In this document: in pieces, positions 35,401 through 48,018 of the stretch
How the letters are laid out: every line of letters begins with the position of its first letter
How positions within the stretch are numbered: position 1 is the stretch's first letter
NCBI GenBank assembly: GCA_941918925.1
Contig: OW799236.1
Coordinates: 81,804,213-81,868,212, forward strand
Source of the DNA: Phyto melanocephala
Lineage: Eukaryota; Arthropoda; Insecta; Diptera; Rhinophoridae
DNA length: 64,000 nucleotides
Reading direction: 5' to 3'
Position numbers and translations under genes: made by a program
Notes under the pieces: generated by a model
What the model was told of the DNA's origin: nothing
Database searches by the model: none
The model's input: only the letters and a program-made list of their open reading frames with translations

Positions 35401-37754
35401 TGTCGGTTTTTTTCTATCAGATCGTGATTTTTTTATGGGCGTGGCAAAATTTTCCCCCCTAAATATGTCAGGTACGGTACGGAGACATATTTCATCCTAA
35501 CTCCAGAACTAGTCATTCGATTTTCAAAAATAAAACACCAGAAGTTGTGCAACAAAATCGTATTTATTTTAGTTAAATAGAATTTTTCTTTATCTTTTAT
35601 CGTTTTAAAATGACTCAGAACTTAATTGAAAAAAAATTTTTTCGTGCAAAGTTCGTAATATTTTTCAATTTAAAAATGGAAAAAAGAGCTGCTTGTTTTA
35701 AAATAAAAAAAGCCATAAACCATAAAAATCGGTTAAAAAATGTAGATTTTATTGTCAATTTACCACTGGAACCCAATATTGACCAAATATATGTAATGCA
35801 GCAAACAACTTCAGAGTGGGCGCACTAAAGCGCCTTGAAGCAACAATGAATGGCAACTATTTACTTCTTTGCTGAACAAAACTGCATTTAAGCTTAAACT
35901 TGTATTGCAAACATTAAATGGTTGTCGTATCATACGTTTAATCCTCCCATATGTTTTAAGTTATCCATAAATGAGATCCATAATTATTCTAAACCTCAAG
36001 CAATATAAAAACAAATAATAATGCCTTATTCGGCCGTGGCGAATCTGATAATGAGCACAGTTATAATGACCACATCATAGCATAGCCAATATTTTAGATT
36101 TAAGGTTATAAGCCATTTTGCTTAATTTTCTCCGACGCTATCTTTGATTTCGGGTTTCTCAAAATCAATCGCTTTCATTTAATACCCACATTAACTGGGG
36201 TTAAAAAGGACAAAGCCGAAATTACTATATATAAGCCGCTTGATTTACTTTTTCGTAATTTACTGTATTTTACTAGTTAAGCCATTTTATCTGATACCAA
36301 TATTGAGAAGGTTGAAGGGCTTCATTTCTCAGAAATAATTAGAACTCGGTGTCAATAATATGACCAAAAATCATTTACAAGCTTGAGAAACTTAATATAT
36401 TTTAAAATAAACATTTTTCCAAATAACTTGGTTGACTATTACTTTGACCTTTATTGACCGATTTGTCCAAATTTGTTATATAAGAGGCATCTTTAAATAG
36501 TAATAAACAAAGAAACAAATTATCCAAGGGCTGAAATATATACCACAGATGAAGTGTAAAATTAATATACAAATTCCAGAGTATACCTTATACGGAATGA
36601 AAGAAATATCTTTGTCCATATAAATAGAAAATATATAACTTTAAAGAAAATCCTTATATATTAGGTGGGCGTTAAGCCCCATAAATCGATTTTTGGCGGT
36701 TCTATAAGGTTTTAACTTTAACTTACTTAAGGTTTTAACTTAACTTAGCTTATAACTTAAGTAAAGTATGCCTTATATGGAACGTGTTAAATAGGCGTGC
36801 CAGAGTAATTTTTGCTAATAAATTCTACTAGAATATTAAAATATATATTTCTCCAAAATCTATGCGCATACAGAAATTATATGAATATAGGAAAAACGTT
36901 ACATCAGGGGTGGGTGTTTAAATGGGGATGTCATATTGATTTTCTGGTAATTGAGTTAAAACCTGTATTAATGAAATTCTACATTTATTTCTGGCAATTT
37001 TCGTAAATTAAACTGTTTTCGTAATGCGATAAGCGCCAAGGAATTGAACATGTTTAAAGTGCAAATTCCATAAGATGTTGCTGTGTTCCACACAGCGGAG
37101 TCCAAATTAACCAATTATTATTATCAAAAGCTATTTAGTGATGATTCCATACATTTTATTTTTCTATTTGTTTAAGCATTCAATATATAAAGTACTACTA
37201 AAATTTACTTACCCGGCATACTATTAAATCGCACTTTTAGTTTTGCATTATCCACAATTTTAGCGGAGCCCCTAATGTCATTTGGTGTGCCGGTACTATA
37301 AAGAAATTGTAAATAGTGTTATTTAGTATTTGCAGATGATTATTAATATATTCTCTCACAGTTGATTTATGTTAAAATTGTAAACACTGAGATCACCGCT
37401 CTCCGACAAACCATATTCGGCGTAAATGCATTTACCGCCCAACTCAAAAATAAAGGGATATTTTTGATTTTCATACCAGCGTCCAAGATACTTCAAATTA
37501 TTAATTTAATTTTAATTTCTATATTTAGAAAACATTTTTGCTTTCCTTACCCTGGAGAGATCAAAGCTTTTCACTGTAGATATATTTTGATTACATGCAC
37601 TCGCAGCTATAAGCTGAGCCACTGTGAATTGTATAAAACTTAGGGCTACCACAATGTTTATAAAACTGAAAATATTTACAAATTTAAATTTTTAGGATTT
37701 TATTATTTTTTTTTTTTTAAGAATATTATAATTTATTATTTTGCACCTTCTCAT
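32470..37754 (-). CDS. Apolipoprotein D/Lazarillo-like lipocalin, six exons
   Basis: A secreted carrier of small lipids; insect Lazarillo proteins act in stress resistance and lipid handling (family knowledge). Coding exons, all minus: 37754-37747, 37665-37551, 37490-37360, 37295-37213, 33198-33100 and 32612-32470 (with stop). Every join keeps frame and has GT/AG, giving 192 residues, the usual length. Residues 1-20 form a signal peptide. GRW at 44-46 is the lipocalin GxW motif, LTGTPNDIRGSAKIV spans the exon 3/4 join, TDYD is at 125-128 and YSC at 134-136. Cys27, 62, 136 and 187 match the two disulfides of ApoD-type lipocalins. Exon 1 (eight coding bases, donor GTGCAA) is the least certain. 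The acceptor of the last exon could lie three bases further in. The 4-kb intron 4 holds a Helitron. Confidence 0.88.
33254..34126 (-). mobile_element. Non-autonomous Helitron, copy 1 (intron 4 of the lipocalin)
   Basis: On the minus strand it begins TCTATATATATAAAAGTG after an A and ends GCGCGCCGGGATTTTCTAG before a T: 5'-TC, 3'-CTAG and insertion between A and T, the Helitron signature. A short GC-rich stem (GGCG...CGCC) precedes the CTAG. The interior is a tandem array of a roughly 121-bp unit (GGGCGTGGCnnnGCCCAC...AAAGTTTCAGAAAAATCGG), about five units plus a part, followed by a CA microsatellite. It is non-coding, so mobilised in trans. Confidence 0.85.
34575..34812 (-). pseudogene. Mariner-like transposase fragment in the lipocalin intron
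   Basis: The minus strand reads DDPTCHTSCATTDLLKETFG and FGPVN, matching the second-Asp region of mariner-like transposases, and then in another frame PEIIDHLENNIRRVIDDKK, the family C-terminal region. The part between them is deleted. It is a dead fragment. Confidence 0.7.
34813..36004. other. Intron sequence with decayed repeats
   Basis: Part of lipocalin intron 4. ATGGGGGGATAACACTACCTC (35069) and ATGGGGGATACCATGCCCCC (35214) look like successive units of an old repeat, as does TTATGGGCGTGGCAAAATTT near 35433. No exon seen. Confidence 0.5.
36005..36560 (+). repeat. Family A fragment in the lipocalin intron
   Basis: Left-end blocks (GCCTTATTCGGCCGTGGCGAATCTGATAAT, with a slightly mutated hairpin) and internal blocks (ACTAGTTAAGCCATTTTATCTGATACC) of family A are recognisable; the right half is missing. 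Confidence 0.6.
36561..36990 (+). repeat. Decayed family B fragment
   Basis: Phrases AGGTGGGCGTTAA, GTTAAATAGGCGTGCCAGAG and AAACGTTACATCAGGGGTGG match the roughly 288-bp unit of family B. No ends remain. Confidence 0.5.
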
Positions 37755-37864
37755 TATTACTTGCTGTTGTTTATACGTTTAAAAATTTGTTTTTATTTAA
37801 TTTTTTTTTTCTATTTTTTCTCACTATAAGCCAGCGAATGCCTATTTCCTAAACAGTCACTTTT

Positions 37865-37873
37865 GCTTTTATA
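37865..37873 (-). promoter_or_regulatory. TATA box of the lipocalin gene
   Basis: TATAAAAGC on the minus strand, about 110 bases before the inferred ATG at 37754. Transcription would start about 30 bases downstream (about 37840), giving a 5' leader of roughly 85 bases. No TATA-like sequence as good lies nearer the ATG. Confidence 0.55.
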
Positions 37874-38214
37874 CGCCATAGAAAACACTAAAGATTCTGA
37901 TTTAAGCTTTTAATTGTTGTAAGTAAAGCACAAAAACATGAACTTTCACATTGTAACTTGGCAGTTTTTATTAAAATGCTGCTGTTAGTTTTGTCTAGTC
38001 TAGATACATTTGTGGTACATATTCAAAATAAATAATTATTGATTTATTATAAAGAAAAATAATTTAATCAAAATTCTCGCGATACAAATATGTAATAAAG
38101 TTTAGCAGAGGGCTTATAAGATTTATTTCCTTTGGAAATTTGATAAGAGGGTTTAAACTCTTATAAAGCTGTTTTCATTTTTATAAAAGTACGCTCTCAT
38201 ATATGGTGACGTCA

Positions 38215-39110
38215 ATAAGGTTTTCGTTAAGGATCATCAGCTATGACTAGCAATCTTCAATTGGGAACATATTACTGGTTAATGGAGGATTTACTAGTGG
38301 TCAGTATGCTGATGTTATTTGTACTAATATGATTAAAGCCTTTGAAAAAGTTTATCACAAACTTCTACTAAAAAAACTGGAAACAATGAGTTTCGATATT
38401 TACTTAAATTTGTTAAAGTCATATTTTTTATGCAGAACACAGTCTGTAAGATTTTATTTGCAATTTCTAGAAATATTTTGGTAAAATCCGGTGTCCCGCA
38501 GGGAAGTTACCTCGACCACATTTTATTTTTACTTTTCATTAACGATTTGCTATTAATTATTTTAAAATACTGATGTTCGCGAAAGATCTTAAAATATTTG
38601 TAAGTTTCAAACAGTGTGACCTTAATTTAATGAAACTAAACCTGAAAAAATATAAGCACATGACTTTATCGAGAAGGTGTGATGCTTTTAATCACTATTA
38701 TTTATATCAATGCCTATGAAATAGAGTCGGTAAATGTGGTAATTGTGAAACTCGGTATTATATTAGATGCAAAATTGAACTTCATACAACATATTACGTT
38801 GGCTGTTAATAAACCTCGTGGAATTTTGACTTTCATCAAACGATGGGAAAAAGAATTTAAGGACCCTTTTATCACTAAAATATTTTTTACGTCACAGATA
38901 AGACCGGTTTTAGAATATTGCTCAATTTTACGGAATCATTATTATAATATTTAAACTGATCTAATCGAATCTGTCAAGAAACAGTTATTATTTTTTTGTC
39001 ATAAAGATGTATATCGAGGATATTCTGCGCTTACATCATGTTCATCACGTCTTGCTTTGATTCGGCTTTGATTTTTTAATTTTAAATCTAGCTACGAAAT
39101 GCAGATCCGT
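38215..39110 (+). pseudogene. LINE reverse-transcriptase remnant, same family as the 16-20 kb LINE
   Basis: With many frameshifts and stops the plus strand aligns to the reverse transcriptase and C-terminal part of the LINE ORF2 at 17089-19950: NMIKAFEKVYHKLLLKKL (palm motif A region), SGVPQGS-like SGVPQGSYL, then FIKRWEKEFKDPFITKIFF against MKRWCKEFLDPYITKQLYS. The YVDD segment has decayed to AKDLKIF. The longest clean piece is 38679-38954. A TGTATGTATG tract and A-rich sequence follow. Confidence 0.75.
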
Positions 39111-39282
39111 TTAGGAAATATTGCTGTTTTAATAAAATGTTTAACTATACAGATTTCTCTCTAAATTATACTGTTAAAAAACGTAAACTTATTTTAAGTT
39201 TAAACACCTATTGTATGTATGTATGTATAAAAAATTAATTTTTAAATATAAAGTTTACATCCATAGACTTAAATAAATAAAT

Positions 39283-39345
39283 ACAGTACGTACTCTCTGA
39301 AAGCTTACGAATAGGGGAGTCGATTAGACAGTGTCCCTCTGTTTT
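39283..39345 (-). repeat. Family A right-end fragment
   Basis: GAAAGCTTACGAATAGGGGAGTCGATTA is the reverse complement of the AATCGACTCCTCTATTCATAAGCTTTC block of family A. Only this short piece remains. Confidence 0.55.
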
Positions 39346-41007
39346 TCAATATAAGATGTTTCATAAGTCGGCTTTAGATGACTTTGAATTCCACATTTTA
39401 GGTCTTCTACGTAAAAAAATATGACTAAAAATATATGAAAATTTTGTCCACTAGAATATTAACGGTAGATAAATATAAAGATCACATATGTTTAGTACCC
39501 TGCATCCCTTTTGTTATACAAAAAAATTTAATGGACCTTACAGTGATAATAATAATGGATTACTTTTCACTTATAATTAATAAATATTTATTAATTACTA
39601 TTCTTACACTATTTTTTGCGTTCTGGGTTAGTCATTCGGTTAATTATGAAAATGGTCTAAGTAAATTCAACCTCCGAAAACAACATTTCTGTATGAGATA
39701 AACACAAAATGCCACATTTCATTAATTGAGATTAATTCAATCCGAAAATTAAATATTACACAATTTGGAAATAGCTTTTAATTTATCCAAACGCAAAACA
39801 ATAAAAATATAGCGAAACAAAAAGTATATGACTTAGACCACTTTTATAATTAAGGGCACATATAAGATGTACTCAATAATTAAATATAAGTAATAAAAAA
39901 TATAATCAAAAAATAATTTTCAAACTTATTCAGATATAACAACGATAAAATGTATGTGTTTGTGCACAGTAATAATACGTTTGCAAGCAAACGATTTTGT
40001 TAAACGACTTTGTTATCATCTGAAATCATTTTGATTAAATATAGAACTTTGTTTTTTCGTTTCGAAAAATCTGAATTGGTCCATCTTATTTTCGAAATTA
40101 TTTTGAAGGTGTAAGCGGCGTTCAAATTTAAGCAATATGAAACAAAAATACAAAATCCACAAAAATATATATACGCGTTTGCAAGTGAAAACCACAAAAT
40201 ATACTTAAAAACTCACTAGTTAAATACTCATATTAATATTTTATATTCAGTGTACTTATAAAACATACATATAATAAATCTCAATAATAATGGTGCTATA
40301 ATATTAAATTAAAAGAGTTGTTTAATTTTAAATTGCAGATATTCGTTATAAACTTTTTACACTACTTTGCTGTTATTTAAAGTTTAAACAACACACCCTT
40401 CCTAATGACAAAGGGACACTGCCTTATCAACAAAAACATAACAATATAAATTCGGTAATAGCCCCATCTAGGTGTCAATAAATATACACATTTTGAATAA
40501 AGTTACCATAAACAGTATTATCGATACAACAGTTTTTCATTACATATTTGCTAATACATTCATACACAAAAAAACTCCACGATGTATAGTATGAATATGA
40601 ATGTATATACAAATTTTAATTTATGAAATATCACAAGAATTAAAAACAATAATAAATATTAATAGGATAATATTGAAAAAAAATGTGGGTATATGTAAAA
40701 TGATTAAATCATAAGACGCAGACACAAAATCAAAAAAAATTTACAAAAATAAAAATATTTTGGACATTTAAAAAAATGTTTGTAAATTATAAAATATTTG
40801 GTTGGAAATTTTCGTTGCCGGCTTTGTAGGTAGATAGATTTTTTAAATTTATGCTATAGAACATTCGCTCAATTTATTAATATGTATTTCGCTTGTCAGT
40901 ACGTGCTACTTATGTAAAATGAATGTAAACAACATTTTTTAACAAAAAACTTTTTACTTATATACTTATGTACATCCAAATCTTATCGAGTTATTTTAAG
41001 GTCAAAA
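39346..41007. other. Intergenic, no gene recognised
   Basis: AT-rich DNA with only chance open frames. I see no repeat boundary or exon. Confidence 0.5.
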
Positions 41008-42170
41008 AAGTAAGAGTATTACATTCGGCCGTGCAATAACAATTGTTTGTATCAGCATTCATCTCATATGAAATACGTACGTACATATAAAAAACATACA
41101 TATATAAAAACATCCCATTGAAAAATTATAAATTGAGTTTATGTATGTTGTATGTTAAAAAATAAATAAAAAAATTATAAAAAAACTATATAAAAAAAAG
41201 TTAAAAAAAAAAAAATTATATTTATTTGGTTGTTGGGTTTAAGCTGGTTTATATGCATTTCACTGGTGCTTACGCCAGATCATCAGTAAACCTTTACCCA
41301 AATTCTTGAAAAAGTTTAAAATTTTTATAAGTTATATTTTCAAATTCTCATTAACAAAATGAGAATTCAAAAATAAAACAAAAAAACTATAAAAAACTTT
41401 TTCAAAAACCCAAAAAAAAATAAAATAAAAATAAATTAAAATTGAAAAATTGTTGGTTGGGTTTTTGAAAAAGTTTTTTATAGTTTTTTTTTGTTTTATT
41501 TTTGAATTCTCATTTTGTTAATGAGAATTTGAAAATATAACTTATAAAAATTTTAAACTTTTTCAAGAATTTGGGTAAAGGTTTACTGATGATCTGGCGT
41601 AAGCACCAGTGAAATGCATATAAACCAGCTTAAACCCAACAACCAAATAAATATAATTGAAAAATTATGGGAGCATATCCTAAATAATTTAGTAAATTAA
41701 AAAAAAAATTTTTAAAAAATTTTAAGAGAAAATAATAAAATAAAATATATATAAAAAAATAAAAAAAAATTATATAAAAATAAAAAATTTTTTTGGCTAA
41801 GCTGGGATAATTTGCCACGTTCACTCTGACCACTATACCACGTTTGTATGTATGTTGTTGTGATGAAAAAAACGAGGTGGTAGTGGTTTTTTTCCTCATA
41901 TCTCAGTTGTTTATGTACCGATTTTTCTGATTTTTATTACTGACTGATTTTGAATATTTCTGATATTCGGGGGCTACAAAATGTTGATTTCAACATACAC
42001 ACGGTAAGACGGACAGACTGATAATGCTTAATCGACTCCCCTATTCATAAGATTTCAGAAACTATATGTATACTTTATGGGGTCGAAAATGAAAATTGTA
42101 GAAATTTCACACGGAATGACAAACCTATATTTGTATACTCTTTCTCACTTTTGTTTGAAGGATATAAAAA
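41008..42170 (+). repeat. Family A variant with palindrome insertion
   Basis: Starts AAGTAAGAGTATTACATTCGGCC, with the hairpin truncated, and ends near TTTGAAGGATATAAAAA. The right half (CTCATATCTCAG, AAGACGGACAGACTG, TATGGGGTCGAAAATG) is typical. The T-rich core of the variant is replaced by A-rich sequence and a large inverted repeat. A tRNA-like segment lies reversed at about 41803-41855. Confidence 0.7.
41214..41658. repeat. 445-bp near-perfect palindrome
   Basis: The left arm (41214-41413) and right arm (41457-41658) are reverse complements over about 200 bp; I find only one difference, a 2-base change in the length of an A/T run. The spacer of 43 bases is A-rich. The arms contain distinctive non-repetitive sequence such as TTACGCCAGATCATCAGTAAA. 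No coding frame. It would fold into a long hairpin as RNA or single-stranded DNA. Confidence 0.9.
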
Positions 42171-44119
42171 TTATTCAAGTAAAAAACACCATTTACAAAT
42201 ACAGATTTTTAATAGTTTTGTATATTTATACCTATGTATATGTATATAAAAAGTGTTCAACAATTTTTAGTGAACATAAAATTAATCTAATATTTCGAAT
42301 AGTTAGTTAAAGTGGTAATAATATTTTACAAAATTATAGGAAAAAAATTTTGATTTGATTACTTGTATGATTTATTATTATTAATAAGTCATATATTTAC
42401 AAGCGATATAAAAAAAAATATATATATACCTTTCAAATAACAAAAAAAAAAAAAAAGTACTTCGAGTAAATGGCTTTAGTTGCATACACTACATATATAA
42501 AAAAAATCATGAAATTCGTTGCTTAGTTAAAAAAAAACTCTTTAAATAAGAACCTTACAAAAATACAATTTTTATTTATTTAATTGTAAAATTCACAACC
42601 TCGTATTGTATTCTGTATTGACTATTGAAATACAGTTTACGTTTATTTACTTCTGTACACAATTTCTGTTGTATTGGTGTATGCTTCTATTGCTTAATTT
42701 TAAATAATGGAATGGGAAAGTTGATCAAATCTTACTTCAACAGATTTACCAAAAACTATTTTAAAACAAACTTTAATAAAAATGTTTACCTAACAAAAAA
42801 AACAACAAAACCTTTAAGATAAGAATTTATTATATTGTAAGTTTATTATTTTAGAAGCAAAAAAATACTACAAAAAATATTTTATGACTCTTTAAATAAT
42901 TTTCATTTTCCATCCCTGTATGAATAATACACACTTTTAAAACATATGAAATGAACTTGTATTGTTATACAAAATGTTTTAAAGAAAATAACCAACAACA
43001 AGCATAGAATACTGCAAACACATACAAACCAATAATAGTACTAATAGTACAGTACAACTAGGGTTGTGAATTGTACTAATATTTGTATATACATATTTAT
43101 TGAAATATTTTTAAAAAATTTTTTATTTAAATGTTAATATTGTAATAGTTTAGCATTTTTTTTTTATGTATTTAAATCAGTTTTAATCTTTTTATACTAG
43201 TTCCTTTTTGGTTTATGGTTAAGTTTATGCTGCTGTGCTTTGCTTTGCACACAGCATATAGTTTTCTCTATACAATTTGTTTGAATATAAATATTTACGG
43301 TGGTTTTTGCATAAAACGTGAGATTTTTTTCTGTGTTTGTAGTATATATATTTAATTTGCGGTTTATTAATACAATCAGGTAAATGTAGTTGAATTATTT
43401 TGTATTACTTAATGTAGATATCTAAATGTGTACATAACTGTGGACTTTTGATAAAACTGCCTATGTCGTATATTCAAATATTTCAGTTGAGCAAAAAACG
43501 AAAAACCAATAAAAAAAAATTAATTTAATTAACTATTTTTGATAGACATAAGTAATAGCTTGTATATTATATATTAGTTGTATAAATGAATAAATGTAAT
43601 TAAATTAGGATTTTTTGGACTATGGACATTTGACAAAATGTTGTCAAAAGGCAAAACAACTGGTGTTTTAAAATTTATTATCTTATCCATTTTTAACATG
43701 ATATCTCTTAAAGTTTTATAATTTAAAATGCTGCTGTTAATATGAAAACGTATTTCGGATATCATACTTCTATGATTAAGAAGCTTGAATATTTTCTTAA
43801 CTTGAAGTAAGATGTTTTGTTAAAATTTCATAGATTTTAATGGCCACAAATAAAATATATATACAACACTTTTTTCAAAAAATTCTCATGAATGTTTAGT
43901 AATAAAATTAAGTATGATGCAATATTTCTCAAAAATGAAAATGAACTTTTAATATTTTTGATAAGTATACTATTTGAAGCCAATGTAAAGGATGTAGTTA
44001 TAAAGCGCTGAAATTTGTTTTAATTCATACTATGTAAGCAAAATTTAAATCTGTGTCGAATTATAAAATCCAATTTGGGAAAGAGGTTTGTAATGAAAAT
44101 TTTTCCACAGACCTTATTT
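42171..44119. other. Intergenic, no gene recognised
   Basis: AT-rich DNA with chance open frames and a short repeat of AGTACTAATAGTACAGTAC near 43037. Nothing supportable. Confidence 0.5.
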
Positions 44120-45020
44120 ATTTAGCCTCAATAGGAGAGAGTGGTATATTGTAGGGTTTTAAAGAGACCGATTCGTAATTACTATATTTGACCAATGTAT
44201 CCGTCATTTTATTTTAGACACTTATTCAATTCAAACCCTTATTATCATACATAATACGGGTTCCTACATAATACATCATTCCTCGCTGAAAAAATCGATT
44301 TTCGCTTGTAAATTCTAGAAAAAACACTGAAGCTTTTATATTTTTCTGCTTATATCTCAGTTAGTTTTAAATCAAATTGTCAGTTTCTCTCAACACAAGA
44401 CTACGGCCTATATACTAGTGTCTCTAAAATGTCCAAAAATTAAATAAATGCTTCAATAACTTGACGTATCAAAAAAAAAAAAAATTTTTAAAATTTATTA
44501 TAACTTTGCCAGTTCGTAATCGAACTTTAAGAATATCTCTAGCGGCATATCGTACCTATAAATGGTAACAAATGGCTCTACGAATTATCCTAGGGTTGAA
44601 AAGTTTTGATTTTGTGGTAAAAATGTGGGAAAAAACAGAGGCAGTTGTGTTCATTTGTTCAAATCTCTGAAAGTTATGAGGCGATAGTGCTGGACTTCAA
44701 CTTCAATTCATTCTCGGATATTTTAAAAAAGATACACATACGATCTGTAAAAGTTGATTTCAAGCAACACACGGACAGACGGATATGGTTCAATCGAATC
44801 CCCTAGTCATAAGCTTTCAGAAAAAAAAATGGGTGATGATTATTTTAGAAACGGCAAACAAAATGACAAAGCTATATACCCTTGGGTACTACATGTAAAG
44901 GGTATAAAAAGAAGCAATCGTGTTTATTTGCTTATAACTCAACTTATTATTATTAGGCGATTGTGCTGGATTTTAATAGCGATTCATACCCGAATATTAA
45001 AAGATAGATACCTACTCGTT
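44120..45020 (+). repeat. Family A repeat copy
   Basis: Internal and right-end family A blocks in order: GGGTTTTAAAGAGACC, TCGATTTTCGCTTGTAAATT, GCAGTTGTGTTCATTTG, CACACGGACAGACGG, CATAAGCTTTCAG and ATGTAAAGGGTATAAAAA at 44893-44910. About 100 bases of a second family A segment (GCAATCGTGTTTATTTGCTT) follow directly. The 5' hairpin is not present. Confidence 0.65.
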
Positions 45021-47003
45021 ATTCCTAATTCTTAATTTTTTTCAATATTCATTAAACTTATGAAAACTTATTTCCAAAATTATTTTCATTATAAAAAATT
45101 CTAAGAGTTTACTATTAAGCTCTGTTTAAAAATGCATTCAATATATTAGGTAAATGATTTCTTGGTCCTCCTTAATCATATTTTATCTTACCTTTTTAAT
45201 GTCACACTAAATTTAAAATAATAAAATTCAAAAATATAAAAAGTACCATAAAAAAGGAAAAAAATACCTTTTGTGTTGGTTTAATATAACTTTGGTATAA
45301 ATCTTAACTTTGATTAGTTGGCCAAATTTTTATAATTATAGATTGATAAACTTAGAAAATAGAGAAAGTATCATTAAAATGGGAAAAGTACCTTTTGGGT
45401 CCTCCATAATAACGTACAAATTTCAAGTTTGGGCCATTAAGGGTAAAAAATTCAATGAAGTTTCTTTTGTTTTTAGTTTAGGAGATATTAGCTTATCAAT
45501 TATACCCATTTTGATTCTTTTGTCAAATTTTCCACAAAAACTCTTCTTGGTAGATATAAACATACATCAGAAGAATAATCCACTATCCAAATTTCACGTA
45601 TCTAGCTATTTGCGTTAGGGCTGTGAGATGATGAATAAGTCCATCAGTCACATTTATTTTATTTATTAATATATAGATAATAAGTTATTTTTTGTCAAGC
45701 ATTTCAAGAATTCAGCACAACTTTTTTAACTTTTATTAAAGCACAAATTTCAAGCACTTAAATGTCGTGCTTTGAAAATAATTTAAGAAAATTTAAACGA
45801 TAAAAACCAGCTGACGTTAATGATTTGTAATTTATCAAATATGTTCTGTTTATATTGAAAATGTGTTTTTTTTATTCTTAGGTTCTTTTGGCAATTTGCA
45901 ACATATGGGAACTTAAGCAGAAAACTGTTTTTGTTGTCAGTTGGAATATTTATAACTTGCTAAAATATTTCCTTTATTGTTTTTAAGTAAATTCAAAAGA
46001 AAATTCAAAGTGTATATACAAACATACAATTTAAACGAGACACAGAAAACAATCGAAATAAATCGACTTAAGTTTCCTTCAATAAAGCAATATCTGAAAA
46101 AAACAAAAATAATGCAACAGCAGCATTTCAACAAACTGTTTAAAATTCTTTTGACAGTTGCAACCATGTAACCTGTCATTATGCTGTACAAAAGCAAAGT
46201 ATAATATCGCAAAAAGTATGCAACATTTGTTTTTGTCAGTCTTACGTATACTATACATGTGTGTGTGTGTGTGTGAGATTGTATGAATGCGTAGTTATAA
46301 CTAGATAAACTAACTTATGCAATAGCTAACAAATCCTGTTGAATATTGAAAGTTTATCGTTAAAAGTTTATTTGTATGTATATTTTTACAATCTTTTTTT
46401 AGATGTCAACCAGCTTTAATCCTTCAATTAAATATACTTTTACCTTATTTTCTTTTAAGAGAACAGTTGTTCAAGTTGATATTACAGTATCTCTGCATTT
46501 ATTAGTATTTCGTAGTATTTTCTTTTGTGAAAAAAATATGTTTATGTTGCAATACTTTAAGAAGTAATTAAATATAACTTATGCATATATTCACGTTGGA
46601 TTATTGCGTGATATATGGAGGTAGGAGCTCACAATTTTAGCTAATAACAAAATTATCAAGGTTGCATGGTACGTAATTTACAGCCAAAAGACACAAGAAT
46701 ATAATATTATTGCTGATAATACTAGCAAAAATCCGGTCTGGTTTAGTATCATTTGCTTGTGTATTTGACGTTTCTGTTAAAGAGTATGATTAATCTCAAT
46801 ATTTGTATTAAATAATTAAATTTTCTTCTGTTTTCATAAAAAGAAAGTAATAATGCACATATTATTAAAAAGATTCGTAAAAAATATAGTTAATAATATT
46901 ATATGTAAATAATTTTTATTTCTCAAATACAAAAATTTCATTGAAAATTTTCTTAAAAGCAAAATTAATTGAAAGTCTTCCAAACAAAAAATTTTATTTA
47001 AAA
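45021..47003. other. Intergenic, no gene recognised
   Basis: AT-rich DNA with a TG microsatellite near 46258-46275. Several 60-100-codon open frames occur, none protein-like. Confidence 0.5.
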
Positions 47004-47741
47004 CTAGCCAAACCCGGCGCGCGTTGCTACGCCCCTTAATGAATCGAAATGCATTCTGAATTTTAATTGAATATCAAGTGCAAAAACCTAAAAATTATAA
47101 TTTTTTTTATGGGCGGCGCATTGCCCACTTTTTTAATCACGAAATTGTAAAGTCATAACAGCTCAATATGTGTGCACAGTTTCAGAAGAATCGGACCAGT
47201 GCAAGTACATCAAAATTATAATTGTTTTTATGAGCGTGGTCCTGCCCACTTTTCTAACCACGAAATTATTAAGTCATAACAGCTCGATATGTGTGCGAAG
47301 TTTCAGAAAAATCGGTCTGGTGCAAGTACCTCAAAACTATAACCTTTTTTTATGGGCGTGGCCCTGCCCACTTTTCTAATCACAAAATTATATGGTTATG
47401 ACAGCTTAGTATGTGTGCAAAGTTTCAGAAAAATCGGTCCAGTGCAAGTACCTCAAAATTAAAACTTTTTTAGGGGCGTGGCCCCGCCCACTTTTCTTAT
47501 CACAAAATTATTAAGTCATAACAGCTCGATATGTGTGCAAAGTTTCAGAACAATCGGTCAAGTGCAAGTAGCTAAAAGTTATAACTAATTTTTATGGGCG
47601 TGGCCCCGCCCACTTTTTTCCACCTCCCTGGTATGTGTACAACAACTTGCCAAAGTTTGAGTCCGATCGGTTTTACAGTTTCGGAGTCTATAGCTAACAC
47701 ACACACACACACACACAGAGTTTCACTTTTATATATATAGA
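47004..47741 (-). mobile_element. Non-autonomous Helitron, copy 2
   Basis: Same family and orientation as the copy at 33254-34126. On the minus strand it begins TCTATATATATAAAAGTG after A and ends CGCGCCGGGTTTGGCTAG before T. It has about four full roughly 121-bp units plus a part and a CA microsatellite. Confidence 0.85.
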
Positions 47742-48018
47742 TCTTTTAAGAAGAAAATTTTGTCGCATATATTTTGAAACGAACATTTTATTAAAATTTT
47801 GCTAAAAACAACTTTACTTAAAGCAACTAAATTGCAAATTTTATTAAAATTATTTTGGTAGGTCGATAAATAATTTAAACGACGCCACCTTGGATTTTGA
47901 ACATATACTGAAAAGGGGTTCCAGGAGATAAATTCAAAGTTATTATATTGAATGGATTTCATGGATTTTACATTTTTTATAAAGTACTAAACTCTAGTAC
48001 TAGTAACAATAGTCATTT
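47742..48018. other. Short intergenic stretch
   Basis: Nothing recognised, apart from a phrase (GACGCCACCTTGGATTTTGAA, 47881-47901) that recalls family A internal blocks. Confidence 0.4.

Noticed and set aside
41630..41899. 89-codon frame
   Set aside because: Mostly A/T homopolymer next to the palindrome; no protein features.
45310..45618. 102-codon frame
   Set aside because: Hydrophobic A/T-driven composition, no homology that I recognise, no promoter or splice context.
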